64,000 nucleotides of DNA. Origin: Bog-473 sp963828505. Its GTDB lineage: Bacteria; Actinomycetota; Acidimicrobiia; Acidimicrobiales; RAAP-2. Made by a program: the position numbers and the translations under genes. The stretch is from NCBI GenBank assembly GCA_963828505.1, contig CAWHFM010000008.1, positions 1 through 64,000 of the forward strand. The letters are read 5' to 3'. The notes below the pieces were generated by a model. It was not told where the DNA came from and searched no databases. It saw only the letters and a program-made list of their open reading frames with translations. Numbering within the stretch: position 1 is the first letter of the stretch; each line of letters opens with the position of its first letter. Positions 16,099-24,886 of this stretch are shown here, piece after piece.

Positions 16099-16129
16099 GC
16101 CCGCCTCTGACCGGCGCGAGTGGGCGGGC
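16099..16129. terminator. Possible bidirectional terminator hairpin
   Basis: GCCCGCC at 16099-16105 pairs with GGCGGGC at 16123-16129 around a 17-base loop. It lies between the converging DUF6325 and DUF7144 genes. There is no strong T run, so this is tentative. Confidence 0.42.
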
Positions 16130-16177
16130 CATCTGGGTCCTAATTGTGGCCCAGCCCACTCGTCTCGAAGGGCTCGG

Positions 16178-16573
16178 TTAGCCCGACACGCTCGCCGGCT
16201 CACGTCCGCCGTGGGCGGCCAGTCCGTAGATAACGAGGACGCCGACGAAGATGTACGTCAGCGACCACACAGGGTAGAACGGCATCCACCAGATCGCACT
16301 GATCGAAAGGACTGCGCCGGCGAAGATCCCGATCCACCGACTGACTTGCGACCGTGCCATGACCCCGACCGCGCAGAGGATGAGCACGATGGCCACGATG
16401 AGGTATACCCAGCCGTAGGTCTTCAGGCTGTGGCCGAAGATTGCATCCTCGAAGTTCTGAGGGAGCACACCGTGATAGCGGAACGCCCAGATGGCGTCGA
16501 AGATTCGCATGATGCCCGCGACTCCCAGCACGATGGCTGCGAAGACGAGCCAGCCGTCACCCTTTTCGTCCAT
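16178..16573 (-). CDS. DUF7144-type small membrane protein
   Basis: This 131-residue protein has four hydrophobic segments: WLVFAAIVLGVAGIMRIFDA, YGWVYLIVAIVLILCAVGV, a third around IFAGAVLSISAIWWMP, and SLTYIFVGVLVIYGLAAHGG. The first helix with the IMRIFDAIWAF pattern and the later W-x-x-PFYPxWS element are typical of the DUF7144 inner-membrane family, common in actinobacteria and of unknown function. The ribosome-binding site GGAGGAGAAG precedes the ATG. It stands alone in its transcription unit. Confidence 0.82.
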   Translation of the reverse strand: MDEKGDGWLVFAAIVLGVAGIMRIFDAIWAFRYHGVLPQNFEDAIFGHSLKTYGWVYLIVAIVLILCAVGVMARSQVSRWIGIFAGAVLSISAIWWMPFYPVWSLTYIFVGVLVIYGLAAHGGREPASVSG

Positions 16574-16925
16574 GGTTTCACTTCTCCTCCCCCGAATGCT
16601 CGGACATCGATCGAGTCCTCTAAGCGATCCGGTTCAAGGCACACAACGCTACGACGACCACCGTTGCAATCGGTGGATGTTTGATGTCTTTCGCATTTGA
16701 ATAGGGTGTGGGCGGACGCAGTCTCGCTAGAATCGTGCCTGTAGCCGGGGTCGCGGTGGCCACTTCGTGGCCGCTGTGACCGGTGATGAGGCCGCGGCTG
16801 GACGGTCGGCGGCCCGGATTCTGACTGAGGATACGGCCAGTTCGCCAAAACCATGTGTCCTAAAGGTGGTGCGGCGATGTGGCACCCAGGACAGCGTGCG
16901 GAGTCGCTCTGGATACCATGCACCC
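16574..16925. other. 352-base intergenic stretch without a convincing gene
   Basis: The part next to 16573 holds the ribosome-binding site of the DUF7144 gene. The rest is somewhat more A/T-rich between about 16640 and 16740. A TAGAAT at 16728-16733 could be a -10 element for the downstream genes, but no well-spaced -35 is seen. Confidence 0.5.
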
Positions 16926-17159
16926 GTGGGAGGCGACCTGAATGAGAGCGCCGGGAACGCGGTTCTCGATGGTGGTCCATTGGACGGCAAGGAGCATCGC
17001 GTCGAACCAGATACCGCCGAGCTCCTCGTCGTTATGGAGGACGGGTCTAGGTACCGCTACGTCGCCTGCGACAGAGTCCAGGCACTACCCGATGGTCGGG
17101 TGGTACCTGTCTTCGAGCACCGGGGTCGGGACTACCCACTCCGTCACGGTGGAACCTGA
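16926..17159 (+). CDS. Small hypothetical protein
   Basis: From GTG 16926 this encodes 77 residues. The first part, NAVLDGGPLDGKEHRVEPD, resembles small phage-like or actinobacterial proteins with a GGPxDG motif. It is followed by an alternating strand region (ELLVVMEDGSRYRYV) and ends DYPLRHGG. No family name can be given with confidence. The frame stays open upstream to 16767, but that part lacks protein-like composition. Confidence 0.55.
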   Translation: MGGDLNESAGNAVLDGGPLDGKEHRVEPDTAELLVVMEDGSRYRYVACDRVQALPDGRVVPVFEHRGRDYPLRHGGT

Positions 17160-17291
17160 GGCTGTTCCCATTCCCTCTGTTCCGGGACGGGTCGGCGGGG
17201 CCGAACAGGACGAAAAGGGGCAACCTTCGGGACGGCAGAGGCGAACGTCAGGCGCCGCTGCCGAGGATGCGACTGAATAGCATTGCTGACG

Positions 17292-17543
17292 ATGTCCTCA
17301 CGGCTCGACAAGTCATGGACGGTTCTCGTCAGTCATCAGACGGACGAAGCAAATCGCTGTGTGGACATCTTTTCGCGTCCTGATGGGACATACGGTTTCG
17401 AGGAGTTCCGCAGAGATCCCGAGGACATGGGCGCGTGGACACCGGTCAGCTACTTCTCAGGTCGTGAATACCCGACGGAGACCGATGCGCGCGCTGCAGC
17501 CAGGAGCGCCGTCTCCTGGCTGGGCACCCTCTTGGGTCGCTAA
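17292..17543 (+). CDS. Small conserved-looking hypothetical protein
   Basis: From ATG 17292 this gives 83 residues: SWTVLVSHQTDEANRCVDIF, then RPDGTYGFEEFRRDPEDMGA, YFSGREYPTETDARAAARSA and WLGTLL. The compact strand-strand-helix pattern and good codon composition support a real gene. Proteins of this kind are found in soil bacteria without known function. An SDR gene follows on the same strand, but 114 bases away. Confidence 0.65.
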   Translation: MSSRLDKSWTVLVSHQTDEANRCVDIFSRPDGTYGFEEFRRDPEDMGAWTPVSYFSGREYPTETDARAAARSAVSWLGTLLGR

Positions 17544-17656
17544 GCGGTACACCGACTCGATGCCGGCAGCGATAGGGGTACCACCCGCAACGGTCAGTCT
17601 GCGACTTGCCGTTCGAGGACCCGACAGGTCGACCACGAATAGAGGAGCATCGAGAA

Positions 17657-18343
17657 ATGACCGTGACGCTCATCACCGGAGCCAACAAGGGTCTCGGCTA
17701 CGAGACAAGCCGACAATTGATCGAGCGAGGGCACACCGTCTACCTCGGAGCGCGCAACGCCGAGCGTGGAGAGGCGGCGGCATCCGAACTCGGTTGCCAG
17801 TTCGTGCAGCTCGACGTGACCGACGACTCGTCGGTCGAGGCCGCCCTGGGTGTCATCGCGAAGAACGAAGGCCATCTGGACGTCCTGGTCAACAACGCCG
17901 GAATCAGTACTACGGCGGACGTCACCGGTCCGGTCGCACTGAAGGTATTCGATACCAACGCCATCGGTCTCATCCGTGTCACCCAGGCCGCACTTCCGCT
18001 GCTGGAGCAGTCCGAGAACCCGGTGGTGGTCAACGTCTCGAGCGCTCTCGGCTCGTTCTGGGCCGTCACGAATCCTGAACGTCGCCAATTTCACTTCCCA
18101 AGCATCGTCTATGGCTCGAGCAAGGCCGCCGTCTCGATGCTCACTGTCCAGTACGCGAAGACATTTCCAGGAATAAAGTTCAATGCTGTCGAGCCCGGCT
18201 TCACTGCCACCGACCTCACTCCGTTCAGTGGGGCCGGGCAGCCAGTAGAGAAGGGTGCGGAGGTCATCGTGCGCATGGCGTCGATCGGCACGGACGGCCC
18301 TACCGGCTCCTTCCAGGAGGGCGAGGCCGAACTCGCCTGGTGA
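17657..18343 (+). CDS. Short-chain dehydrogenase/reductase
   Basis: From ATG 17657, with AGAGGAG nine bases upstream, this is a 228-residue classical SDR. It has the NAD(P) loop TGANKGLGYETSR near the N-terminus, the LDVTDD acidic turn, NNAGIS, the catalytic Ser region VVNVSSALGS, and the YGSSK active-site Tyr and Lys, then NAVEPGFTATDLTPF. The Arg in YLGARNAERG suggests NADP preference. It is likely a cytosolic oxidoreductase of a carbonyl compound; the substrate is unknown. The length is slightly short but complete. Confidence 0.88.
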   Translation: MTVTLITGANKGLGYETSRQLIERGHTVYLGARNAERGEAAASELGCQFVQLDVTDDSSVEAALGVIAKNEGHLDVLVNNAGISTTADVTGPVALKVFDTNAIGLIRVTQAALPLLEQSENPVVVNVSSALGSFWAVTNPERRQFHFPSIVYGSSKAAVSMLTVQYAKTFPGIKFNAVEPGFTATDLTPFSGAGQPVEKGAEVIVRMASIGTDGPTGSFQEGEAELAW

Positions 18344-18503
18344 CGCCGAGGCTCCAGGGCCTGGTGCGACAGGGTCGAACGTATCGTCCGTCTTTCCTGA
18401 TCGGGGCCCCGGTATCATTTGTCCCTCGCGTCGAGCGGATGACAGGGGAGGCCCTGCCGGCTCGAGCCTCCACAGATCCCATCCGAGAGAACGGGTGTAG
18501 CCG

Positions 18504-19859
18504 ATGTCATCAGGCGAGCATGTGCCGCAGGGTTCCCTCCCGATCCCGCCCGACATCACCCCGGCCGATGGAAGGCTCGCCGTGCTCTGCGTGGGGCTCG
18601 GCGCCGTCGGGACCACTCTGATCGCCGGGGTTGAGTCCATCAGGAGCGGCTCGGGCCAGCCAGTTGGCTCCCTCTCGCAGCTCGGGACGGTCCGCCTCGG
18701 CCGACGTGACGAGCAGAGGGTCACCCGGATCAGGGACCTGGTCCCCCTGGCCTCGCTCCACCAGCTCGACTTCTGTGCGTGGGACCCGTTCCCCGACGAC
18801 GCCTTCGTCGCCGCCAGCCGCGCCGGCGTCCTCGACCAGCCGTCGATCGAGCGGGTCGGCGCCTATCTGCGCACGATCAGGCCGCTCCCGGCCGTGTTCG
18901 ACCCGTCCTACGTCACCCAGGTGCACGGAGACAACACCCGGCCCGAGGACACCCATCGCCGCCGGGTCGAGGCGATCAGGGCCGACATAATGCGCTTCAT
19001 GGAGGCAAACGGATCGTCCCGGGGCGTCATGGTGTGGTGCGGGTCGACCGAGGCGCTGCTGCCCGATCACGACGCCTACCACAGCCCCGAGGCCTTCGAG
19101 GCGGCCCTCGAGCGCAGCGATCGGGCCATCGCCCCGAGCATGCTCTACGCCTATGCCGCCCTCGGGCTCGGCATCCCGTTCGTCAACTGCTCGCCGAACC
19201 TGTCGATCGACACGCCGGCGCTCAGCCGGTACACGGCCGAGCACTCGGTCGCCATCGCCGGCAAGGACCTCAAGACCGGTCAGACCATGGTGAAGACGGT
19301 CCTGGCGCCGATGATCAAAGCCCGGCTGCTCGGGCTCTCGGGGTGGTACTCGACCAACATCCTCGGGAACCGGGACGGCGAGGTCCTCCAGGACCCTGAC
19401 AGCTTCCGGGCCAAGGAGCAGTCCAAGCTCGGCGTGCTGGAGGGCATCATGCAGCCCGAGCTCTACCCCGAGCTCTACGGCGACATCGAACACCAGGTCT
19501 CCATCAACTACTACCCGCCGCGGGGCGACAACAAAGAGGGATGGGACAACATCGACATCTTCGGATGGCTCGGCTATCCGATGCAGCTCAAGGTCAACTT
19601 TCTCTGCCGTGACTCCATCCTGGCAGCGCCGCTCGTTCTCGACCTATTGCTTTTCACCGACCTGGCCCAGCGGGCGGGAATGCAAGGCATCCAGGAGTGG
19701 CTGTCCTTCTACTTCAAATCGCCGCAGTGCGCGCCGGGCGTCTATCCCGAGCACGATCTGTTCATTCAGCTGACCAAGCTCAAGAACACCCTGCGCTTCC
19801 TGGCCGGCGAGGAGCCCATCACCCACCTCGGCCTCGAGTACTACGACTACTTCTCCTAG
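18504..19859 (+). CDS. ino1: Inositol-3-phosphate synthase
   Basis: This 451-residue protein shows the MIPS family blocks: NAD-binding LAVLCVGLGAVGTTL near residue 30, VNCSPNLSIDTPAL, GKDLKTGQTMVKT, STNILGNRDGEVL and SINYYPPRGDNKEGWDNIDI, followed by FGWLGYPMQLKVNFLCRDS. The enzyme converts glucose-6-phosphate to myo-inositol-3-phosphate using bound NAD, feeding phosphatidylinositol and mycothiol in actinobacteria. The variant with DPSYVTQVHGDNTRPED is closer to the larger type than to the short mycobacterial Ino1. It is complete, and the start at ATG 18504 looks right. Confidence 0.93.
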   Translation: MSSGEHVPQGSLPIPPDITPADGRLAVLCVGLGAVGTTLIAGVESIRSGSGQPVGSLSQLGTVRLGRRDEQRVTRIRDLVPLASLHQLDFCAWDPFPDDAFVAASRAGVLDQPSIERVGAYLRTIRPLPAVFDPSYVTQVHGDNTRPEDTHRRRVEAIRADIMRFMEANGSSRGVMVWCGSTEALLPDHDAYHSPEAFEAALERSDRAIAPSMLYAYAALGLGIPFVNCSPNLSIDTPALSRYTAEHSVAIAGKDLKTGQTMVKTVLAPMIKARLLGLSGWYSTNILGNRDGEVLQDPDSFRAKEQSKLGVLEGIMQPELYPELYGDIEHQVSINYYPPRGDNKEGWDNIDIFGWLGYPMQLKVNFLCRDSILAAPLVLDLLLFTDLAQRAGMQGIQEWLSFYFKSPQCAPGVYPEHDLFIQLTKLKNTLRFLAGEEPITHLGLEYYDYFS

Positions 19860-19963
19860 TGCCTCATGGTGGCAGTGAGAAAGACTAAGTCGGTGCGCTC
19901 CCCACATGTCCGCAATCGTCGGGCCGGGATTCGGTCCGCCGCGGATGCCGAGCGGACGGCGCG

Positions 19964-20230
19964 ATGCGCCGCAGAAGCCACGTCGCCAGCCAGATCAGAT
20001 CGAACCGCAGGCTGCAGCCGATCGAAGTCTTCATCGCCTACGCCCGAAATCTACCTTCGCCGTTCAAGGACCACGCCTGGCTCGTCGAAGCTGCCGGGAG
20101 GTTTCAGCCTGCCAACGAGATGATGGCTCCAGAAGGGGTGGTCGAGCGGGTGCTCGACGTGGCCCTCTCGACGCAGCCGTACACGTCACCCGGACCGAGA
20201 TCGACCGAACTGGAGGAACTCCTTGTCTGA
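19964..20230 (+). CDS. Doubtful small open frame before the hydrolase
   Basis: An 88-codon frame ends 8 bases inside the next gene. Its second half (VFIAYARNLPSPFKDHAWLV, then MMAPEGVVERVLDVALS) looks like helix-forming protein, while the first 20 residues are Arg/Ser-rich and unlike it. It may be the remnant of a longer gene or a small real gene translationally coupled to the hydrolase. No family is recognised. Confidence 0.3.
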   Translation: MRRRSHVASQIRSNRRLQPIEVFIAYARNLPSPFKDHAWLVEAAGRFQPANEMMAPEGVVERVLDVALSTQPYTSPGPRSTELEELLV

Positions 20231-20996
20231 TCTGTCACAGACTCGTGCCATCTTCGTGCACGGCAACCCCGAGACGCCCGCGATCTGGGGACCGCTTCTG
20301 GCGGAGTTACGACACCCCGACGCGGTGACCCTCTCTCCCCCCGGATTCGGGGCCCCGGTTGCGGACGGGTTCGGAGCCACGGCGGACGAGTACGTCGCAT
20401 GGCTCGCGTCCGAGCTCGAGAAACAGGATGGGCCGGTCGACCTCGTCGGCCACGACTGGGGCGGCGGGCACGTCATGCGCATCGCGATGGAACGGCGGGA
20501 CCTCATCCGGTCGTGGGCCATGGACATTGCCGGCTGCTTCGCCCCCGACTATGTGTGGCACGACCTGGCCCAGGTGTGGCAGACACCGGGCGCGGGTGAG
20601 GATGCAGTCGCAGGCCTCGCCTCGCTTCCCGTCGCAGACCGGGCTTCGATGTTCGAGTCGCTCGGGATGACCCCCGATATCGCCGCTGACGTAGCGGCGG
20701 CCGCTGACGACACCATGGGCCGATGCATCCTCGCCCTCTACCGGTCAGCGGCGCAACCGGCGATGGCTCGTCTCGGCGAAGGACTCGGTGCCGCTGCGGC
20801 CCGGCCTGGTCTTGTGATCATCCCCACTGAGGACGAGTACACCGGCGGCGAGGCACGAGCCCGCTGGTCCTCGGGGCGCGCCAAGGCAGAAGTAGCCGTG
20901 CTGCCGGGGCTCGGGCACTGGTGGATGATTCAGGATCCGGGCGCTGGCGCGGCCGCATTGCGAAAGTTCTGGGGCTCGTTGTCAGGTCTTGATTGA
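20223..20996 (+). CDS. Alpha/beta hydrolase with Asp nucleophile
   Basis: Starting at TTG 20223 behind GGAGGA this is a 257-residue alpha/beta hydrolase. The oxyanion-side motif is FVHGNPETP. The nucleophile elbow is GHDWGGG, with Asp in place of Ser, as in haloalkane dehalogenases and epoxide hydrolases. The catalytic His is in GLGHWWMI near the C-terminus, and PTEDEYTGG may supply the third acid. The cap domain (roughly residues 105-185) is helical. The substrate is unknown; hydrolysis of an epoxide, halide or ester is plausible. Confidence 0.86.
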   Translation: MSDLSQTRAIFVHGNPETPAIWGPLLAELRHPDAVTLSPPGFGAPVADGFGATADEYVAWLASELEKQDGPVDLVGHDWGGGHVMRIAMERRDLIRSWAMDIAGCFAPDYVWHDLAQVWQTPGAGEDAVAGLASLPVADRASMFESLGMTPDIAADVAAAADDTMGRCILALYRSAAQPAMARLGEGLGAAAARPGLVIIPTEDEYTGGEARARWSSGRAKAEVAVLPGLGHWWMIQDPGAGAAALRKFWGSLSGLD

Positions 20997-21042
20997 CGGC
21001 GGTCCGGAACTGCCTGCTTCGGGCGTGCTCATCCTGGCCACG

Positions 21043-21681
21043 TCAGGTCCGAGTGATCGCAGCGTGCCACGCGAGTGCACCTGAAGGGTTGTAGGTGACC
21101 TCGATCACGGCAGATTCGATGGAATCAACGTTCCACCCATCGGCGAAGCTTGTTCGGATCTCCCCCTGTGTCATTCGTCGTGGTCCGCCCTCTCCGGGCT
21201 GACGGTCGCTGAAACAGAGCATGTGATACACGCCGCCCCGAGGGACAACGGTGCCCAAACTGTTCACGAACCGCGCCCGATCGGCATCATCGAAGATGTG
21301 GAAAAGTCCGCAGTCGAGCGCCGTATCGAACTGCTCCCCAAGCTCGGACAGCCGTAGCGCATCCCAAATCTGGAATTGCACGTCGAGGCCACGATCGATT
21401 GCCTTCGTTCTGGCCTGCTCAATGGCCCGGGGAGCGATGTCGACACCGGACGCCTCGTGACCGAGCGTGGCCGCGAGCAGGGCGTGCTCACCGGTGCCGC
21501 AACCGACGTCGAGAACCCTGCCGACGAGGCGTCCCGAGCGAGCCACTTCCTCGAAGGCCAGCTGGGGTCTTCCGATCTCCCAGGGTGGGACGGAAGAGCC
21601 GTACATGGCGTCGAAGTCATACGTCGCGGCGGAACCTCTCTTTGACCGTAGCTCCGGCGACAACGGGTCTGTCATACCCAC
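21043..21681 (-). CDS. Class I SAM methyltransferase (thiopurine/TehB-like)
   Basis: This 212-residue protein has VPPWEIGRPQ at about residue 31, an element seen in TehB/thiopurine-type methyltransferases, then the SAM site RVLDVGCGTGEHALLAA, the acidic SGVDIAPRAIEQAR, and DTALDCGLFHIFDD. The C-terminal half includes RGGVYHMLCFSDRQPGEGGP. Members of this group detoxify oxyanions or methylate thiols. The precise role is unknown. It converges with the alpha/beta hydrolase gene. Confidence 0.87.
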   Translation of the reverse strand: MGMTDPLSPELRSKRGSAATYDFDAMYGSSVPPWEIGRPQLAFEEVARSGRLVGRVLDVGCGTGEHALLAATLGHEASGVDIAPRAIEQARTKAIDRGLDVQFQIWDALRLSELGEQFDTALDCGLFHIFDDADRARFVNSLGTVVPRGGVYHMLCFSDRQPGEGGPRRMTQGEIRTSFADGWNVDSIESAVIEVTYNPSGALAWHAAITRT

Positions 21682-21987
21682 CTTGCTACCACCTCACGGG
21701 CGACCCAACCCGACGGTGTCGGTAGCCACGCTCATCAACCTGCAGTCACGGAGCAGCTTGGCCACGGATGCGGCTGCACGAAATACCGGCGACCGGCGAC
21801 ATCGCAGTCGCTTCATTGGTTCGGGCCGCACGACCGGCGCAGAAAGTCCGATCGAGTTTCGGGCGTTCAGGACTGCTGCCCCCGGCGATTGCGATTGGCC
21901 CCGATGAATCCTTCGGAGCGTCCAAGCCACCGCCGGCGATTTACTGTGTCGGTCGGACCGCTGATTTCTGATCCCGAAGGGGGAACT
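21682..21987. other. 306-base region between divergent genes
   Basis: It holds the promoters of the methyltransferase (minus) and the amidohydrolase (plus) genes. Apart from a GAAGGGGGAACT ribosome-binding site just before GTG 21988, no convincing regulatory element or small gene was seen. Confidence 0.5.
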
Positions 21988-23232
21988 GTGGAACGTATCG
22001 AGGCAGACATACTCATTCCCGGCCGCGGCGAACCCCTACACGACGGCTGCGTCTTGCTCGACGGGCCCACGATCGCGTACGCCGGTCCGACCGCAGAAGC
22101 GCCCCCCACGCCCGGCGCGGAAATCTACAGAGTGCCGGCTGTGCTACCGGGCCTATGGGACTGCCACGCGCATTTCATGGGCCTATTCACCCCGGATCTG
22201 ACGGAGCTGGCAACCAATGCTCCGGCCTTGACCGCCATGCGTGTAGCCAGGGACGCTGCAGTGGCGCTCAGCGCAGGGTTCACGAGCGTCCGCGAGGTAG
22301 GCGGGCTCGGGGTCTGGGTGAGCCGCGCTGTCGCGGAGGGTACGGTCACTGGTCCGAACGTGTTCGGGGCCGGAGCGGTCCTCAGCCCGACCGGTGGTCA
22401 TGCCGACTTGCACATGTACCCCGTGCACTGGGTCTGTGATCTCGCGGACCGTATCGGGATGCTCCGGCAGTGCGACGGAGTGCCCGAGTGCCTACGAGCC
22501 GTCAGGCTTCAACTACGCGATGGAGCCCGGCTGATCAAGGTCTGTGCTTCTGGCGGAGTCATGAGTCAGATTGACGATCCGATCCACCAGCAGTTCAGCC
22601 GCAACGAGCTACGCGCCATCGTGGAGGAGGCCGGCCAGGCCGAGCGAATCGTGGCTGCTCACTGCCACGGCAAGCCCGGCATCATGGCCGCACTCGAAGC
22701 CGGCGTCCACACCATCGAACACGGGACGTACCTCGACGACGAGTGCGCCCAGGCCATGCGGGAGTGCGACGCACTGCTTGTGCCCACCCGTCTGATCGTC
22801 GAGGAGTTTCTCTCCTACGGGGCGGCGGCGGGCCTGCCGGACTATGCACAGCGCAAACTGCTGGAGGTCGCCGACCGCCACGCGGAGGCGATCGGAATCG
22901 CGCACCAACGCGGGGTGCGTATCGCGGCCGGGACCGATGTTGGCGGTTCCGGCCCAACGACCCCAGCCCGGTGGGGCCAGAACGGTGCGGAGCTGGGCTA
23001 CCTCGTCAGGTACGGGCTCTCCGCTCTTGAGGCGATCGAGGCGGCGACCGCGACCGCACCATCGACACTCGGCCCCCAGGCACCCCAGGCCGGACAACTC
23101 CAGCCCGGTTACGACGCGGACGTCATCGCCCTCTCTGGCGATCCCAGCCTCGATGTCGGCATCCTGGCCGATCCCACCAATGTGACCCACGTGTGGCGGG
23201 GCGGTGAGCGGATGAAGGCACCTGTGAGCTGA
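21988..23232 (+). CDS. Amidohydrolase (imidazolonepropionase/prolidase-like subgroup)
   Basis: From GTG 21988 this is a 414-residue metal-dependent hydrolase. The metal site is visible as WDCHAHFMG (His-x-His), a lysine in RLIKVCASGG that may be carbamylated, AAHCHGK, HTIEHGTYLDD, and the catalytic Asp in IAAGTDVGG. The N-terminal strands (ADILIPGRGE) and the C-terminal GYDADVIALSGDP close the composite beta-sandwich. Members remove amide or peptide bonds from small molecules such as Xaa-Pro dipeptides. The purine-rich GAAGGGGGAA before the GTG supports this start over upstream codons. Confidence 0.88.
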   Translation: MERIEADILIPGRGEPLHDGCVLLDGPTIAYAGPTAEAPPTPGAEIYRVPAVLPGLWDCHAHFMGLFTPDLTELATNAPALTAMRVARDAAVALSAGFTSVREVGGLGVWVSRAVAEGTVTGPNVFGAGAVLSPTGGHADLHMYPVHWVCDLADRIGMLRQCDGVPECLRAVRLQLRDGARLIKVCASGGVMSQIDDPIHQQFSRNELRAIVEEAGQAERIVAAHCHGKPGIMAALEAGVHTIEHGTYLDDECAQAMRECDALLVPTRLIVEEFLSYGAAAGLPDYAQRKLLEVADRHAEAIGIAHQRGVRIAAGTDVGGSGPTTPARWGQNGAELGYLVRYGLSALEAIEAATATAPSTLGPQAPQAGQLQPGYDADVIALSGDPSLDVGILADPTNVTHVWRGGERMKAPVS

Positions 23233-23369
23233 CCCCGGTGTGACACCAAGCGGGTTCAGTGGATAGGAACTGTCCGGCCGTTCCAGGCGCTCCCGAACGC
23301 CAACACGGTCCGAAGCTCCAGCGCCGCCAGGACACCGGTTGCCCGTAAAATGAAGTCAGGAGGTCGGCG

Positions 23370-23903
23370 GTGAAGCCTGAACAGGAGGGTTGGTACGCCG
23401 ACCCCCACGGCCAACACGAGGCTCGTTGGCTCTCCGATGGGGTGCCCACCAGGTTGGTCCGGGACGGAAAGCTGGGATCGTACGAGGACCCGCCCGATGC
23501 CCCGCCGAATCACGGATGGGTAGCCATCGATCCTCCTCCCGGCTCGGTGACATCAGCAGACACACTGCGTGCTGACGCCGCCGAAGCCGAGACGATGCCG
23601 TCGCTGGCTGATCTCAACAGAAACTTGAACAGCGCCGCCACGGGACTCATTCTTCTGCTCACGACCTTTCTGTGGGTCGGGCAGGCCATCTCAATGTTGA
23701 CCACCTCGCCACCGTCGTGGGGTATGGGGCTTCTGGACCTCGTCTTCGCCCTCGCCGCACCGGTGGGGACCTATCTGATATGGCGTGGCGACCGCCGTGC
23801 AACGGTGCACTTGGCTCGTCGTATCCAACGAGCGGAATTAGCTGGTGGCCTCCTCGGTTGCCTCACGTTCTTGATCTTCGCTTCTGCCGTGCTCGCCGGA
23901 TAG
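23370..23903 (+). CDS. DUF2510-domain membrane protein
   Basis: This 177-residue protein has an N-terminal DUF2510 element (residues 6-33), GWYADPHGQHEARWLSDGVP with TRLVRDG, the short Trp-rich domain that often precedes membrane segments in actinobacterial proteins. Three hydrophobic stretches follow: GLILLLTTFLWVGQAISML, GLLDLVFALAAPVGTYLIW and LAGGLLGCLTFLIFASAVLA. Function is unknown; the fusion suggests an exposed domain on a small membrane anchor. AGGAGG before the start is a good ribosome-binding site. Confidence 0.77.
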   Translation: MKPEQEGWYADPHGQHEARWLSDGVPTRLVRDGKLGSYEDPPDAPPNHGWVAIDPPPGSVTSADTLRADAAEAETMPSLADLNRNLNSAATGLILLLTTFLWVGQAISMLTTSPPSWGMGLLDLVFALAAPVGTYLIWRGDRRATVHLARRIQRAELAGGLLGCLTFLIFASAVLAG

Positions 23904-24177
23904 CCGCTGCGATTTCTCTCTCCGTGCGGTCGGCTGCCGTCCCGTAGGTACTGATCGTGTCAGAGGCGATCCCACCGGATGCGGTCGGCGCTATCACAGG
24001 TAGAAATGCTGCACATTGCTGTGCCACCCGTCGGCGGCTGGTCGGCTCGCGGTCCGATGCTGGGACGGGATACCCCATCTGCTTGGGCCGGGAAATCGAG
24101 GAGTGAGCCTGCTGGCGCTGGAGATCGGCCGAGCCGCTAGCTCCGATTCGCGGCAAAGGGTGTCACCTGCCGCCCGG

Positions 24178-24810
24178 CTACCACGTACCGGCCGAGGTAC
24201 CCAGTGTCAGGCTGGCGAGACCCGAACTCGATCCGCAACCCAGCGGGACTGCCCCGGCCCAGCTCGCGTCAGAAAGCGTGGCGTTCGGAGTCGCGTACGG
24301 TGAGAACGACCCTGTGACCGTTCCGCCGGTGACGGTCAAGCTGGTCATGCCTGGTGCGCCCACAACGGAGAATGCGGTGGGCTGTTTCCATGGTGTCGGC
24401 GCCCCCGGCGGGACAGTCCAGGTGAGCTTGAATTTCGAGGTCGTAGTCGGAACGCGAGAAAGGCCATTGAAGACCTTGGAGCACTTGTTGGCACCCGAGC
24501 CGGTGAATACCAATTTGCCCTTTATCGCACCGTCGACGGCGATGCCCGCCGTCGTCACGCAGGGGCTCGCCGAGTTGCCCAAGGTCGCTTTGACAATCAT
24601 CGTCTCCGTTGTGGCTGTACCACCGTTGCGAATTGGGGGAACGAATCTGATGGATCCTGCCCAAACGCCTTGAGTCTGATTGCAGGTCACCGTCCCCGGA
24701 AGGATGGGTTGGAACGGGGTTGCCGCACCAGCCTCCACAGCCGGAATCAGCGTCAACGCCAACACACCACCTGCTGCAGCCAGAATCGTTCGCTGATAGA
24801 TCTTCTTCAT
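24178..24810 (-). CDS. Secreted protein of unknown function
   Basis: A 210-residue protein with a clear signal peptide (KKIYQRTILAAAGGVLALTL ending EAGAA). The mature part is Thr/Gly/Val-rich and beta-type, with paired cysteines around GTVTCNQTQGVW, ASPCVTTAG, ANKCSKVF and LGCGSS. The pattern, a beta-sandwich with several disulfides, resembles the next gene, and the two may be distant paralogues. Exported but not lipid-anchored as far as can be seen. AGAAGGGA provides a ribosome-binding site. Confidence 0.66.
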   Translation of the reverse strand: MKKIYQRTILAAAGGVLALTLIPAVEAGAATPFQPILPGTVTCNQTQGVWAGSIRFVPPIRNGGTATTETMIVKATLGNSASPCVTTAGIAVDGAIKGKLVFTGSGANKCSKVFNGLSRVPTTTSKFKLTWTVPPGAPTPWKQPTAFSVVGAPGMTSLTVTGGTVTGSFSPYATPNATLSDASWAGAVPLGCGSSSGLASLTLGTSAGTW

Positions 24811-24886
24811 CAGTAATCCCTTCTGTTGAGAAAAGCACTAAGTGGCCGGAATCACGTCCAGCCAGGACATCGCCGCGAGGCGTCGA

